Shown piece by piece: positions 7,802 to 18,839 of a stretch of DNA of 64,000 nt (position 1 is its first letter; each line of letters begins with the position of its first letter). This DNA is from Amphibalanus amphitrite (taxonomy: Eukaryota; Arthropoda; Thecostraca; Balanomorpha; Balanidae). Under the pieces are notes generated by a model. That model was not told the DNA's origin, did not search any database, and saw only the letters and a list, made by a program, of their open reading frames with translations. The position numbers and the translations under genes were made by a program. The stretch is from contig NW_024882306.1 of assembly GCF_019059575.1 (NCBI RefSeq), positions 156,001-220,000 of the forward strand, read 5' to 3'.

Positions 7802-10657
7802 ATGAGCGATGGTGGCGCGGAGGCACACACTGTCGGCGAGTCCGAGGAACCTGCCACTGCCGACCAAACCGATGGTGAAGCTCCGGCTCCGCAGGAAAAC
7901 GGCGAGCACAATGGACCAGCAGAGAGCGAGGGGCCAAAGGAAGATAGCGAACATCCCGCTGGAGAAGATGAATACGGTGTTGTGCCGGACGTCCAAAGCA
8001 ACTTGTCGGACAAGTCTGACCAAGAGTCGCACGACGATGTGCTTAGCGAAGGGGAAGAAACCGCTGCTGGTGAGCGCGATTCGGCGAGGAAAGAGAGCAT
8101 CAGAGACCGCCTGAGACGCGAGGGTCGTGAGCGTGCGAGGAGTGAGAATTACCAGTCAGAGACGCAGCTGGCGGAGTTGGACTCGACTGCTTTGATTAAA
8201 AAACCGCCGAGCGTTTCGGACATTCACATTCTTGCCAGAGATGACTACCCTGAGAGCTACACTTCAGATACGCCGAAGGAGACGAAACTCTTTCAGCATA
8301 CTCAGCGATTTCTCGCGCAGTACACTCATCTGTATCCTGATCGCAAGCCGCCATTCCTCAACCCGCTCAACGACTGTCGAATGCCAAAGTGTGCGAGCAC
8401 TTTTATTCGACCATCCCTGCTGCCGTACCTCGACTGCTACGACTGGCAGGGCTGCGCAAGTTTCGTCGCCGACCATCTCGACTATCGGCCACTGAAGCAG
8501 CCGACAGAGACGCCCGAGGGGATGATGTCTCCGGCCACCGCGCTGCGCTATCAGACGGCCAACTGTTTCGAGATGAGCACGGTGCTATGCTCGCTGCTGG
8601 TCGGCGCTGGGTACCGCGCCTACGTTGTGTCCGGCTACGCAGTGCGAGCAGTCTGTCTCCGCGATACGACTCGCGTCGTCTGCCCGGACATGATGCACAA
8701 GGACGAAGACGACTCGACTGTAGAGTCTGCACCTGAGAACAGGTACCAGCTGAAGCCGCAGAAAGAACTGGCCAGTAAGTATGAGCAGATGATGGAGGAG
8801 CGAGTGCGGGAGGCAGCGAGAAAAATGGAAAGGGAGAAGCTGCAGCGCGAACTGGAGGAGACAAACGAGAGGGAGAAGGAGCCGCCCGATCCTCTGTTCG
8901 GCATGCGCGTGCACGCCTGGGTGCTGGTGCTGCCTGGTGAGCGGGACGTCACTGAGCCGTTCTTCATCGAGTCCACTACAGGCATGGGGAAGGGAATACG
9001 GTGTGGCGACTACCTGGGCATCGAGTCGCTCTGGAACCAGACTAATTACTGGATCAACCTGCAGTACTGCATCAACGGTGTGCGCGACCTCGAGTACGAC
9101 CTATTCAACCCGGCGCACTGGGAGTTCCTGCTGCTGCGCGACGCTCTGCGCACGCCGCACCCTGACGAGCTGGAGACCGACCTGGAGGAGGCCGTGCTGG
9201 ACGCCGACCGGCTCATGGAGATGCCGCTGTCCTGGGTGGAGCGTCTGCAGGTCTCCAAGGAGCGGTATGACGAACGCTTTCCGTGTGGGAGAAAGGTGAT
9301 GCGCTTCTACCGTTCGAAGCTGGAGCAATTCTCGCCGTACACGATGAAGGACGGCCTCGTTCGCCGGCTGACCGTCTACTCCGACTTCAGCTGCGATACG
9401 GTAGAAACGATAACGGAGTCGTATCTGCACCGCGCTGATCGGCTTATCAGCCGTAAAATCACGCCGGCGACTGGCTGGATAGAGGACAAGTTCCAGCGAG
9501 GCCGGGACGATGCACTTCAGGAGCATCAGTACGCGGTGTTGGGCCACAACCCGGAGGACAGGCGAGTGATGCGCTACTTCCCGAAGACACGCACAGACTG
9601 CCTGATCGCACGCACCGTCGGTGAAGGTGGCTTCATCGAGGAGGACTTCCAAGACCGCGACGACAAGCTGTATCGGCGTGTCACCGAAGTCGGCGCCATC
9701 CAGAAGAAGTTCGGCCCCGCCGGCACCACGCGGAAGCCGCTAGTGAGCATCACCGAGCGGATGCACAGGAATCCCCGCGGCGACGGCGACGACGGCGTCA
9801 GCGAGAGAACGTTTGACCTGGCGGACGCCAAGATCAGTGTCGTGTTCCATGCGCGCAGGGGCCGAGTGACCGCGGAGCGACGCGAGTTCGCCAAACCCCA
9901 TCCGGACGACAAGGCGCGACTGGTACCGATCCTCGAGGAGGCCGCCGCCTCCGGGTACAGCGCCGACGTCGACGAGCTCCCGCCGCGTATGCTCGACCTC
10001 TACTACATGATGAAGGCGCAGATGGACGACGAGGAGCGCGCGGTGGCCGCCGTCCGCGAGGCCGAGGATGAGATTGTCGAGCTGCTGAACGCTCGCACCC
10101 AGGAGGAGGCGGCGCTCGACCTGGAGAAGGCGCTCTTTGACAGTGACCTCGTGCCGCAAATTCGCAGCGACCGCAAAGATCTGGAGGCCTTCATCGCAGC
10201 CCAGTCCACACGCCTCGTTGAAAAGGACAAGGATCCCCTGGGACCCTTCTTGGCCAGGCTCAACATACCCGAGTCTGAAATGAGCACACCGGTGCGTTTC
10301 AAGCTGCGTGATGAGTGCATGCAGGCGTTCCGCCAGAGGCTGGTCGACAAGGCGAACCGTCTGCAGAAACAGTTCGAGGAGGAGACTGAGGCGCTGCAGG
10401 ACCGCCAGCACTGGTACCAGCAGAACTACGTCGGTCTGACGGAGGAGGAGGAGCAGGAGTACCTGAGGTTCTGCCACGACACCATGTTCCGGCTGCACGT
10501 GCTGGAGCTGCTGCTGGAGAGACACAAACAGATGGCGCCGGTCAAACAGAGACACAAACAGAGACACAAACAGATGGCGCCGGTCAAACACCGGACCCTG
10601 GAGAGGCGACTCAGAAGCGACCCCCGCATCACAGGCCAGAACGCGCAGGACGGCTGA
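7802..10657 (+). CDS. DRC7: DRC7 (CCDC135, Drosophila lobo), dynein regulatory complex subunit 7, intronless
   Basis: DRC7 is a subunit of the nexin link between axonemal doublets and is needed for flagellar motility. The 951-aa frame compares with about 874 aa in human. The acidic, disordered N-terminus (1-120) is followed by the DRC7 block LYPDRKPPFLNPLNDC and then a transglutaminase/papain-like domain. Family-typical positions are Cys255 (TANCFEMSTVLCSLL), His371 (MRVHAWVLVLPG) and Glu390 (PFFIESTTG), the last being Asp in human. The GIESLWNQTNYWINLQ motif follows. The C-terminal half holds tandem MORN-like or beta segments and a helical tail ending ERHKQMAPVK...LERRLRSDPR. ATG 7802 is the first in frame and precedes conserved sequence. 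There is no intron across 2.9 kb, unlike the multi-exon vertebrate gene. An internal microduplication lies near the end. Confidence 0.93.
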   Translation: MSDGGAEAHTVGESEEPATADQTDGEAPAPQENGEHNGPAESEGPKEDSEHPAGEDEYGVVPDVQSNLSDKSDQESHDDVLSEGEETAAGERDSARKESIRDRLRREGRERARSENYQSETQLAELDSTALIKKPPSVSDIHILARDDYPESYTSDTPKETKLFQHTQRFLAQYTHLYPDRKPPFLNPLNDCRMPKCASTFIRPSLLPYLDCYDWQGCASFVADHLDYRPLKQPTETPEGMMSPATALRYQTANCFEMSTVLCSLLVGAGYRAYVVSGYAVRAVCLRDTTRVVCPDMMHKDEDDSTVESAPENRYQLKPQKELASKYEQMMEERVREAARKMEREKLQRELEETNEREKEPPDPLFGMRVHAWVLVLPGERDVTEPFFIESTTGMGKGIRCGDYLGIESLWNQTNYWINLQYCINGVRDLEYDLFNPAHWEFLLLRDALRTPHPDELETDLEEAVLDADRLMEMPLSWVERLQVSKERYDERFPCGRKVMRFYRSKLEQFSPYTMKDGLVRRLTVYSDFSCDTVETITESYLHRADRLISRKITPATGWIEDKFQRGRDDALQEHQYAVLGHNPEDRRVMRYFPKTRTDCLIARTVGEGGFIEEDFQDRDDKLYRRVTEVGAIQKKFGPAGTTRKPLVSITERMHRNPRGDGDDGVSERTFDLADAKISVVFHARRGRVTAERREFAKPHPDDKARLVPILEEAAASGYSADVDELPPRMLDLYYMMKAQMDDEERAVAAVREAEDEIVELLNARTQEEAALDLEKALFDSDLVPQIRSDRKDLEAFIAAQSTRLVEKDKDPLGPFLARLNIPESEMSTPVRFKLRDECMQAFRQRLVDKANRLQKQFEEETEALQDRQHWYQQNYVGLTEEEEQEYLRFCHDTMFRLHVLELLLERHKQMAPVKQRHKQRHKQMAPVKHRTLERRLRSDPRITGQNAQDG
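10519..10590 (+). repeat. In-frame microduplication in DRC7
   Basis: A 12-nt block (GAGACACAAACA, A) and an 18-nt block (GATGGCGCCGGTCAAACA, B) are arranged A-B-A-A-B. The protein reads RHKQMAPVK twice with an extra RHKQ between, where homologues have one copy. Net gain is 42 nt or 14 residues, frame kept. Confidence 0.85.
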
Positions 10658-11953
10658 GAGACGTCCCGGCAGTGCGACAGGCGTGAACTACCACAAGTAG
10701 AGCGGCAGCAGCAACAACAATGTGGGCTCCAATGTGTCAACACTCAACAGTCAACTTGTCACGAAAATGAATAGCACAGGGTAACACCGAATAGCTCTTT
10801 GTATCGGGAGCCTCTTGTCATATTATTGCGAGTAGCGCACCGAAAAAGACAGGCGTAACGCTGGACACGTCTTTTCTGTCTGAGGAACATCGCGTCTTCC
10901 TGAATGAAATGATCTGCAATATATATGATCGGCAAAAGTTTACCTTTTCTTTTAGTTACCTATCCTTGCAATGATGTGATTTGACGACTTTCTGCCTTAT
11001 CAACAAATAACCACTAACTATTGTGTTCCATCGATTTGTTAGTTCACAGTTCACACTGTCTCGAGAACGGACAGTACCATTTCATGCTCACAAAATTAAT
11101 CTTTCAAAACATGGCCACAGTTGTTGAAAATTTGTGCTAACCCGTTATGAATTCCGAAGTTGACACTCTATTACAGCCAAGTGACAAAAACCGATTCAAT
11201 CAGCTTCACCGAAGCATATTATGTATTTGTTGACCGTTTACCGTCTTATCTGGGAGCGTTCACCCCACAAAAAATAATAATCCGACATAACTGAGCAATC
11301 GAGAACAGAATGACGTGTGCAGCAATTAATGGAACACATTTAGTGCGGCTCGTACTCGATGTTTTAGCAAGATCGGATCAAACAAATGAAAAAACATTCC
11401 ACGCAAATGACGTTCTTGGATGCAAATTCACATTCCAGATCTATGACGCAACAAACCGATAAGAAGCGAGCAGGGTACATCAGTGCGATCATAAACGACA
11501 AACGTCTCCGAGCTGTTCAACGACAAACCCAATATAGCGTCTCGAACAGTTCCCTGCGAAGTGATGAAAAAAGCGCGTCTGGAGCCATATACCACACCAC
11601 AGTCACTGAAGCCCCCGCAGTGTTCTCGTCCATGGTTCGTGTTGTCTACCACGTGCTCTTGTCTGATGTCTGCTGCGTATGCCTGCAGTCTACCACTGTC
11701 TACGACTCATACAAAACACGCAACGTGACACATAGCAACGCGAGAACCTCAAGTACGAATAAAAAAGTCGAGAGTGCAAACATTCCAAATATTTCCAAAT
11801 ACTTACACGCCGTTCACATGACAATTCGAAATATGTAACACAACATTATCACGTGTCCTTGTGTTCCACGACGCTCAACACACATCTCCCACTTCACAGG
11901 CTTTTCCTCTCTCGTTCACACACACCACGAGGTTCATTTTTGTCCACGACCCA
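10658..11953. other. DRC7-COPS8 convergent intergenic region
   Basis: Should hold the 3' UTRs of DRC7 (+) and COPS8 (-). A 150-codon plus-strand open frame at 11386-11838 has no recognisable domain and ordinary AT-rich composition, so it is not called. No repeat family seen. Confidence 0.4.
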
Positions 11954-14495
11954 TCAGTTCTCCAAGAAGGAGACATACTGCGTGAGAACGGCGAGCGTCT
12001 TCTCACAGTTGGTGGCGCCGTGGATGACGGGCGGGGCCGGCTTCGGGCCGACCACCGCGCCGTCCACGCTCCAGCCGCGCTCGCGGGCCAGAGCTGCCAC
12101 CTGGTCGGCGGACACGCCGGCGAAGGCTGCCAGGTCAGTCAGTGTGATGGAGGTGTAGGCTCGCGAGACGAGCGTCAGCACCCGCTCGCGGATCACACCT
12201 GCGGAGAGCGGGTACAGACGGCTGTCAGTTCAGTGTGAATTTATGGACGTGTGATTATTACGCAAGGCGCGATATGTTACGTTCTTTATTAGCAGCGTGT
12301 ATACTGTACAAGTTGTTTTCCGGTTTGCGTCCTGCATACACGATATAAGGACGAGTGGCTTCAGCAAATTAGAAGCAAAGTAAATCACTTATGTTATTTA
12401 ACATTAAGATCAAACTCATCTAAGAGATGTTTTTTTTTTGTTACCACTTTGACCAGAAATAAGTAACATGTTGCCGAGGTTGTATTGTGTAGTCTGTGCT
12501 TCTTATCAGCTTCCTAACAATGACACGAGAAAAAAAACACGCCACGTAGGACAAACAGAGTCGGATATTGTCATCGGACATGACAGCCACAGAAATCTGA
12601 AGCGTAACCGTAAAACCAACTAAAGCTGGTACCTATTAGAGATGTCAATCGGATGCCAATTTTTTGGTATACCGATACCAAACCGATACCAACTTGGTAT
12701 TTGGTATTTCAATCCTAATGTACTTGGTATTTTGTTGGTATCATGAACCCTCACTTATGTATAAGAGGCTGAGAAATTGGTTAAAAGTCGGTATTTCCCT
12801 CATGTTATGAAGTTGGTTCGGTATCGGTATTTCTTCACGGTTTATGTTGGTATTTGGTTTGGAATTGGTATTCATATTTTCTATAATTGACATCACTAGT
12901 ACCTATCATACCTTCCAGCTCGCTGACAGCTTTCTGCAGATAGTCCGGCCATTCTCCTCGCAATACCGAATACGTGGCGGGGAAGTCTTTGGTCCAGAGT
13001 TTCTGTCCAACCGACCAGAGTCGGCCCAGGGGGCCATCAGTTTCTTTGGCTGACGCCGGGGCCCGCTTCCAGAGAAACTTGGCACTGCATCTGTAGGCGG
13101 CATCGACATTGTGACCATGCAGTGAGCAGACAAGATATCAGCAGGGCTGGTCGTAGCACCAAGGAAGTGCAGCACAGGCTACACAGGCTGCAACTCAGTA
13201 TGTGCAGAAATCTGGGAATGGTTCACGCTTCCGCAATCCGCACTTACGTTTTCCCAACATCCACCTTTTGCGGAACCGTAAAAACGATCTCTTTTATGTC
13301 AATCATTCATTTTCGCGTAATCATTGCGATGTCATAATTCTTTAATAATAGACATCGCATTTAAATTAGACATCATATTTCCTTAATTAAAAACAAAAGA
13401 AATGGGTTATTCCTAACAGGTGTGACATATTATAGTGCATGTATGGCCTAAACTTTTGAATTCATTTTAAAAGGGGGGAAAATTCCTAACAGCTCGGACA
13501 TGGTCAGCCATATCCACATCACTGAGTTTGCCTACAATTTTTAAACTATCGCAAAAAAAAAACGATTACGACAAAAATTCGAGGTAACGGGCAGTTACAG
13601 ATAACAGAGGTGGTTCGCCATAACCGTACAAAACATGTATGGTATGAGTTATGACTGTTTTGGCATTAACATGACTGTACTTACAGGTCATTTTCTAGGA
13701 GATAGCAGGCCATCAATTTGGAATACACTTCTGAGGGTGCCACTCCATCTGGAGCCTGAAAAGACAATCATTCAATTATTATTTTATTATTAAATACATC
13801 ATCCTTCATCACTTTGATCAACAAGATACCGTAAGGTGGGGCTATTTGAGACAGTGGGGCTATTTGAGACAGTATTTAGAATTGTTATGAAATAAAAATC
13901 ATTTGAAATTTATGCTTAATTTTTGTTCAGGCGATTTACTGCTCGATTCCACACCTCCCTGAGCAAAAATATCACACAACTGACAACAATAAAACAATCT
14001 TCATTTTATGGCGATTTTAAATACTGTCTCTAATAGCCCCACTGTCTCAAAATAGCCCCACTTTACGGTACTATCATTTCTAATATTACGCTGATACCAA
14101 GCATAATCATCGCAGATGTTACCAGCAGAAGCCTTTGTGATCTCAGTTGAAAGCTAGCTCATCAAATTCAAAAGGTTTAAAATTATTCCATAACATAACA
14201 AAGTAAATATCAAATAATACCGTGTGGATATGTAAGCTTTACTTATGGGAGCTCACCAATTCCCTTGAATGAGTAGTTTTCCTTTCAAAGGATGAACACC
14301 AATGACGTTGCCTGGGTTTAGAAGAATTGAAAACAATGAAACACAATCAATCAAAATGTTGCTTTGCAAAATGACCATTCACCAATAAATTGGTTCAGGT
14401 TATAACAATATGTTAGTTATTTCTTAGGGCGCTTCACTTACACTCAGCTCTTCCTTTTCCAGCTCCTTCCTCGTGCTTTCAAGGTCAGCAAGCAT
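11954..14495 (-). CDS. COPS8: COPS8/CSN8, COP9 signalosome subunit 8 (4 coding exons, 182 aa)
   Basis: CSN8 is the smallest PCI-domain subunit of the COP9 signalosome, which removes NEDD8 from cullin-RING ubiquitin ligases. Minus-strand exons: 14495-14442, 13755-13685, 13090-12912 and 12198-11954, with phases 0, 2 and 1 and GT-AG ends throughout. The product starts MLADLESTRKELEKEELS. It continues with APDGVAPSEVYSKLMACYLL, AKFLWKRAP, WSVGQKLWTKDFPATYSVL, VLTLVSRAYTSITLTDLAAF and ends LTQYVSFLEN, matching human COPS8 (LWKRIPP, WSVGQRIWQRDFPGIYTTI, LTDYVAFLEN) from end to end. At 182 aa it is shorter than the 209 aa human protein, mainly at the N-terminus. A good acceptor (TTTTTTACAG) just before the start exon suggests an untranslated exon upstream. 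Two MITEs sit in its introns, one abutting the exon 3 donor. Confidence 0.92.
12637..12898. mobile_element. hAT-type MITE in COPS8 intron 3
   Basis: A 262-bp element with ends TAGAGATGTCAAT and ATTGACATCACTA (inverted repeats, one mismatch), flanked by a perfect 8-bp duplication GTACCTAT (12629-12636 and 12899-12906). The interior is repeated GGTATTTGGTA sequence. The TAGAG-type end and 8-bp duplication define a non-autonomous hAT element. Confidence 0.85.
13827..14070. mobile_element. MITE with ~53-bp inverted repeats, Tc1/mariner type
   Basis: The 244-bp element begins TACCGTAAGGTGGGGCTATT and ends with its imperfect reverse complement. Each arm carries a doubled GTGGGGCTATTTGAGACA motif. 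The outermost TA on both sides fits a TA target duplication. It lies in COPS8 intron 1. Confidence 0.8.
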
Positions 14496-15005
14496 GATCA
14501 GCTAAGTATCTGTAAAAAATAAGCTTATTTCAGTAAAGTTAAAGACAACTGGACATCATGTGACACCACATACGAAACATAAGATTTCATGCACTCCTTC
14601 ACCTTGCAAGGTCCCATATTACTCATTACAGTGTTAGCAATGTTCACCTGGCATGACATCTTCTGTATGCATGCATGTCGTCTTCATTTTTGGCGAGGTT
14701 ATTCACAGAAATATGAGCCTGTGGCCCTGTACCTTTAGGCATTTGATTTGAACTCAGAGGTCACCGATTGACCATAAAATTGGGAACCAGGCGTTGCGTC
14801 CAAAAATGGCGCAAACTCTCTCTCGTTTTTCGTTTTAGCTCAGATCTCTGGCTTAATCAGGGCAAGACAGTGATGGGGGTTCCATTACCACCACCCCACA
14901 ACCCTCAGCACTGATCTGGGTTGCATGTGGAAAACCAATAGATCCAGCAAGGGTGAAGACCTAATGACTGAAAGCCACCAACATGAAATAATTATTCCAA
15001 CTTAA
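14496..15005. other. COPS8 upstream region
   Basis: Expected promoter and first untranslated exon of COPS8. Nothing else recognised. Confidence 0.35.
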
Positions 15006-15999
15006 CCCTATTCCTGGCGGGCTCCGCCGGGACAAGAAACTGGCGGGGGGGGGGGGCCGATTCGCCCCCCCCCCCCTGAGATCTCGAGAACGAAGCAAGA
15101 TAGCGACAAGCGGTAAACGGCATCGGATACGCACGGTCAAGATCTACAATTTTTACTAAGGTCATTTTCAGGTCAGGTCAAAGATGACGTCACAGGGGTC
15201 GAAAAAGTCAAAATGGCGGCGCTGGATATGGAGAGAGTTTTTCTCGAATAACTTTCGAATTAGTCAAGATAGGAACAAACTAAGGGCAGCATCGTGATCC
15301 TCTCGTCAATCCGCATCGAATGATATATATGTTGACCTCGAAAGGTCAAGGTCAAAGGTTGACCTCAGGTCACGTGACCTCGAGGTCATCATGTATATCA
15401 TTCGATGCGTCTTGACGAGCTGAACACAATGAGACCATCCACGCGTCTGTATCTTGTTCCTGTACGGAGTTATTGGCCAAAAACCTTTGGTGACCTTTGA
15501 TGACATCACATGACCTCACAGTTACCCAACAGCAAAACAGACCTCAAGGTAGTGAAGGTTGATCGTATATGAAGTCATGTATTTTATATGGGGCCATTCC
15601 GACCCGTTTTAGTGGTAAAAACAGGGAGTTGATTTTTCCCCCATTGACTTATAATGGGGAGGTCGCGAAACTGACCTGACCTTAGGTCACCGATATCAAA
15701 ATTCCGAGATATACAAATTGCACATACTGGTACCCTAACTAAAGCCTGAAGAGAAGAAATTGATCGGTCAAAAACTCTAGCTCTGGCGTGATTGCAAACT
15801 TTTCTGAGGTAGGGTCACCAAACCGCCTCTGGTGACCTGACCTGAGGTCAGATCAACTCAAAATTTTCAGACATGTTGCGTAGAAGCCTTTTAGGAAAAG
15901 TCAGAAAATTTGAGCTTCCTAGCTCAACGCGTTTTGGAGAAATAACCAAAAAACCTCAGGGGGGGGGGGGGCTCCTGAGGCCCCCTGCCAGGAATAGGG
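15006..15999. mobile_element. TTAA-flanked non-autonomous element 1 (piggyBac-like ends), AGGTCA-rich
   Basis: Inverted ends CCCTATTCCTGGC and GCCAGGAATAGGG are bordered by TTAA on both sides, the target duplication of piggyBac-type transposons. Long G- and C-runs lie just inside the ends. The interior has no coding frame but many AGGTCA/TGACCT hexamers, notably at 15165-15400. Confidence 0.8.
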
Positions 16000-16116
16000 T
16001 TAAAAAAGGTACTGAATAAGCTAGTAAATTTAGGCCATAGGCATAGTCATTGAGTGTTTTCCCAGCCAACTCACATAGTTATGTTCTTAGTTTTTACTTC
16101 TTCTTGCTTCAATTAA

Positions 16117-17292
16117 CCCGCGCCCCAGTGGCGGTCTCAGCCAACTTCGCCCTAGTGAGGGGGGGCATATGTTACCACCCACCTCTAACTCAAAAACTAA
16201 GAGGACTAGAAAGACGCGGTAAAAAGCAGTCGATAGCTCTCAATGCGTACGTTTGAAAGTATTTCGGTCATTTTTCATCTTGGAGCAATATTGGGGTCAC
16301 TGGAGGTCATCAAAGGTCAAAATTTGCCAAATGTCATTATATTTTTCAGAAAACATGCTTATATCTCAGGAACTATGATAGCTAGAAAAACGCATGGAAA
16401 AGCAATCGATAGCTTTTCAACTCTTCTTTCGATTAGGTCATCATCAAAATTGACCTCAGGTCAACGGTTTAGCCTCCAGAGGGCAAAAACTCCAAAAATA
16501 GCTGTTTTTTTCGCAAAGTGTTTTTCGGCAATAACTTTTGACTAGGAAAAGCCACGACATTTCTATTGCCAGAATCGTGTTCCTCTTGACGAGACGCGTC
16601 GAATGAACTATAATTTGACCTTGAAAGGTCAACTTGAAAATTTGACCTCAGGTCAAGGTCATGACCTGACCGGAAAAGGTCATGTTGCATATCATTCGAT
16701 GCGTCTCAACAAGACAAACACAATGAAGCCATCCCCAGCGTTCTATCTCTTTCCAATCGCGAGTTATTGGCAAAAATCTGTTTGTAGCCTCAAATGACCT
16801 CGGATGACCTTTGTAGAGACTATCAGCAAAAATGACACCTTGGTCATCACGGGTGGTCCAAATCATTGTGATTCTGAAATATTTGGACTGTTCCCATGCG
16901 TACACACGTATCTAGAGGCATTTTCATTTTTCTCCATTGACTTATAATGGTAAGGTCACGCCACTGACCTGACCTTAGGTCACGGATATAAAAAAATCCG
17001 AGATATACAAATTGTAGGCGCCCATAACATCATGCAATCCACCAAGTTTAAAACCTTTCTAACAAACACTGCAGGCTGGACATGATTGCAATTTTTTTAG
17101 GCCTGGTCAGTCAACTTGACCTGGTGACCTGACCTGACATGACCTGGAGTCAAAAATTTCACACGTTGTCCAAAATTGATGTACAAAAAGCTATGCCAAG
17201 CGGCGCGGCGCTACGCGCCGCGGTTTTTCATTTATACGCAAAAAACGCGACAGGGTGGTAACATATGCCCCCCCCCCCCACTGGGGCGAAGG
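16117..17292. mobile_element. TTAA-flanked non-autonomous element 2, AGGTCA-rich
   Basis: The left end CCCGCGCCCCAGTGG and the right end (reverse complement CCTTCGCCCCAGTGG) are bordered by TTAA at 16113-16116 and 17293-17296. Inside is GGGGGGCATATGTTACCACC on one side and its complement with a longer run on the other. The interior resembles element 1 in AGGTCA/TGACCT density and in phrases such as TCCATTGACTTATAATGG. Confidence 0.78.
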
Positions 17293-17479
17293 TTAAGCAG
17301 TCTGGAAGCAAGAGATCAGCATTTCCTATTTACACATTCAGTCTGAAGGCTGAACCTTTTGAATTGACTCAGACTCAGACTCAGACCCTTATTGAGGTGT
17401 TCCACTTGAGAGTGTCTTTTAATGCCTCTTAGAATACAGTAAAAATGGGCCTGGTTTTCATTAGGTTCAATATGGTATC

Positions 17480-18228
17480 TGTATGTTGGTGACCTTAAGC
17501 CCTAGTGTAAAGACAAGGAAACCAGACTGACCTCCAGATGATGTTGAAGACGATGCTGTGGTCGACGATGATGAGGAGAAGACGACGAAGAGAAGTGTGC
17601 ACAAATTTTCGGCCCTAGGCCATCCTCAGGTGATGAGAGGGGAGGTAGAGGTAAGGAGGGGGAGGAAGACCACCTCCGACGGTCGCCGCGGCGAGGCACC
17701 AACTGACGCCCGAAGGAGGTTTGAAAAGACACCAGTTGGCGCGCGAGGTGACCTGCAGCGCCACCTGTCTCGGTACGCCATCTGTCGGTCACCGTTCGGA
17801 CTGGCAACTCCTTCAGCCGCCGGTTATAATATCGGCCATGATGTGGTTTGGGTGTTCAGCGATGGTCTGCGGTCTCGAATAAATAGCGATTCTGCGATTT
17901 TCCTGTTTGGGCCGTCTTTGCATACCGTCAAGATGTTGATGCGGAAGCAGTTGGTGATGTCTGTTTGTTCGTTTGGGTGGCAGGTAGTCATGTGGTCGCC
18001 GAGGGGAGTGTCCGGGTTTCTGTGCCGCGCGTCTCGGAGGTGCTCGTTAAATCTCAGTCGCACGCTTCGTCTTGTCTCTCCGATATAAATATTCCGCGTC
18101 TTTACCTTTTCACACAGCTCACAGGCTATCTCATAGACCACATTTTTTGTGTGACACCTGCCACCCAGACCGCTCATACAAGTCGCGCATTTGCGACCCC
18201 CTCCAGGGCAGGGGGGCGGTTCCAGAGC
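17480..18228 (-). mobile_element. Penelope-like element, 5'-truncated copy (arm 1)
   Basis: Minus-strand copy of the 3' part of a Penelope-like retroelement. Its coding part (17824 to about 18228) gives a Cys cluster (CPGGGRKCATCM) followed by a GIY-YIG endonuclease (VVYEIACELC, NIYIGETRRSVRLRFNEHL, RDRRPSLNT), the EN domain that Penelope-like elements carry after their reverse transcriptase. The reverse transcriptase part is absent. The arm is an almost perfect inverted copy of the sequence starting at 18241, with a 12-bp spacer. Confidence 0.82.
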
Positions 18229-18291
18229 GGAGCGCACTAGGCTCTGGAACCGCCCCCCTGCCCTGGAGGGGGTCGCAAATGCGCGACTTGT

Positions 18292-18645
18292 ATGAGCGGT
18301 CTGGGTGGCAGGTGTCACACAAAAAATGTGGTCTATGAGATAGCCTGTGAGCTGTGTGAAAAGGTAAAGACGCGGAATATTTATATCGGAGAGACAAGAC
18401 GAAGCGTGCGACTGAGATTTAACGAGCACCTCCGAGACGCGCGGCACAGAAACCCGGACACTCCCCTCGGCGACCACATGACTACCTGCCACCCAAACGA
18501 ACAAACAGACATCACCAACTGCTTCCGCATCAACATCTTGACGGTATGCAAAGACGGCCCAAACAGGAAAATCGCAGAATCGCTATTTATTCGAGACCGC
18601 AGACCATCGCTGAACACCCAAACCACATCATGGCCGATATTATAA
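18292..18645 (+). pseudogene. GIY-YIG endonuclease domain of Penelope-like element (fragment)
   Basis: About 117 codons encode the element's endonuclease domain, which nicks target DNA for retrotransposition. Core motifs are VVYEIACELC and IYIGETRRSVRLRFNEHL, with a later basic helix and the closing ESLFIRDRRPSLN block. The ATG at 18292 is internal to the domain, not a true start, because the copy is 5'-truncated at 18241. The identical domain is on the minus strand in arm 1. Confidence 0.8.
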
Positions 18646-18839
18646 CCGGCGGCTGAAGGAGTTGCCAGTCCGAACGGTGACCGACAGATGGCGTACCGAG
18701 ACAGGTGGCGCTGCAGGTCACCTCGCGCGCCAACTGGTGTCTTTTCAAACCTCCGTCGGGCGTCAGTTGGTGCCTCGCCGCGGCGACCGTCGGAGGTGGT
18801 CTTCCTCCCCCTCCTTACCTCTACCTCCCCTCTCATCAC

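Noticed and set aside
11386-11838. 150-codon plus-strand frame
   Set aside because: No domain, no codon bias, lies in the expected 3' UTR zone between convergent genes.
17824-18504. 226-codon minus-strand frame as one protein
   Set aside because: Runs through the palindrome centre; its first half is the antisense of the GIY-YIG frame, and only the second half is meaningful.
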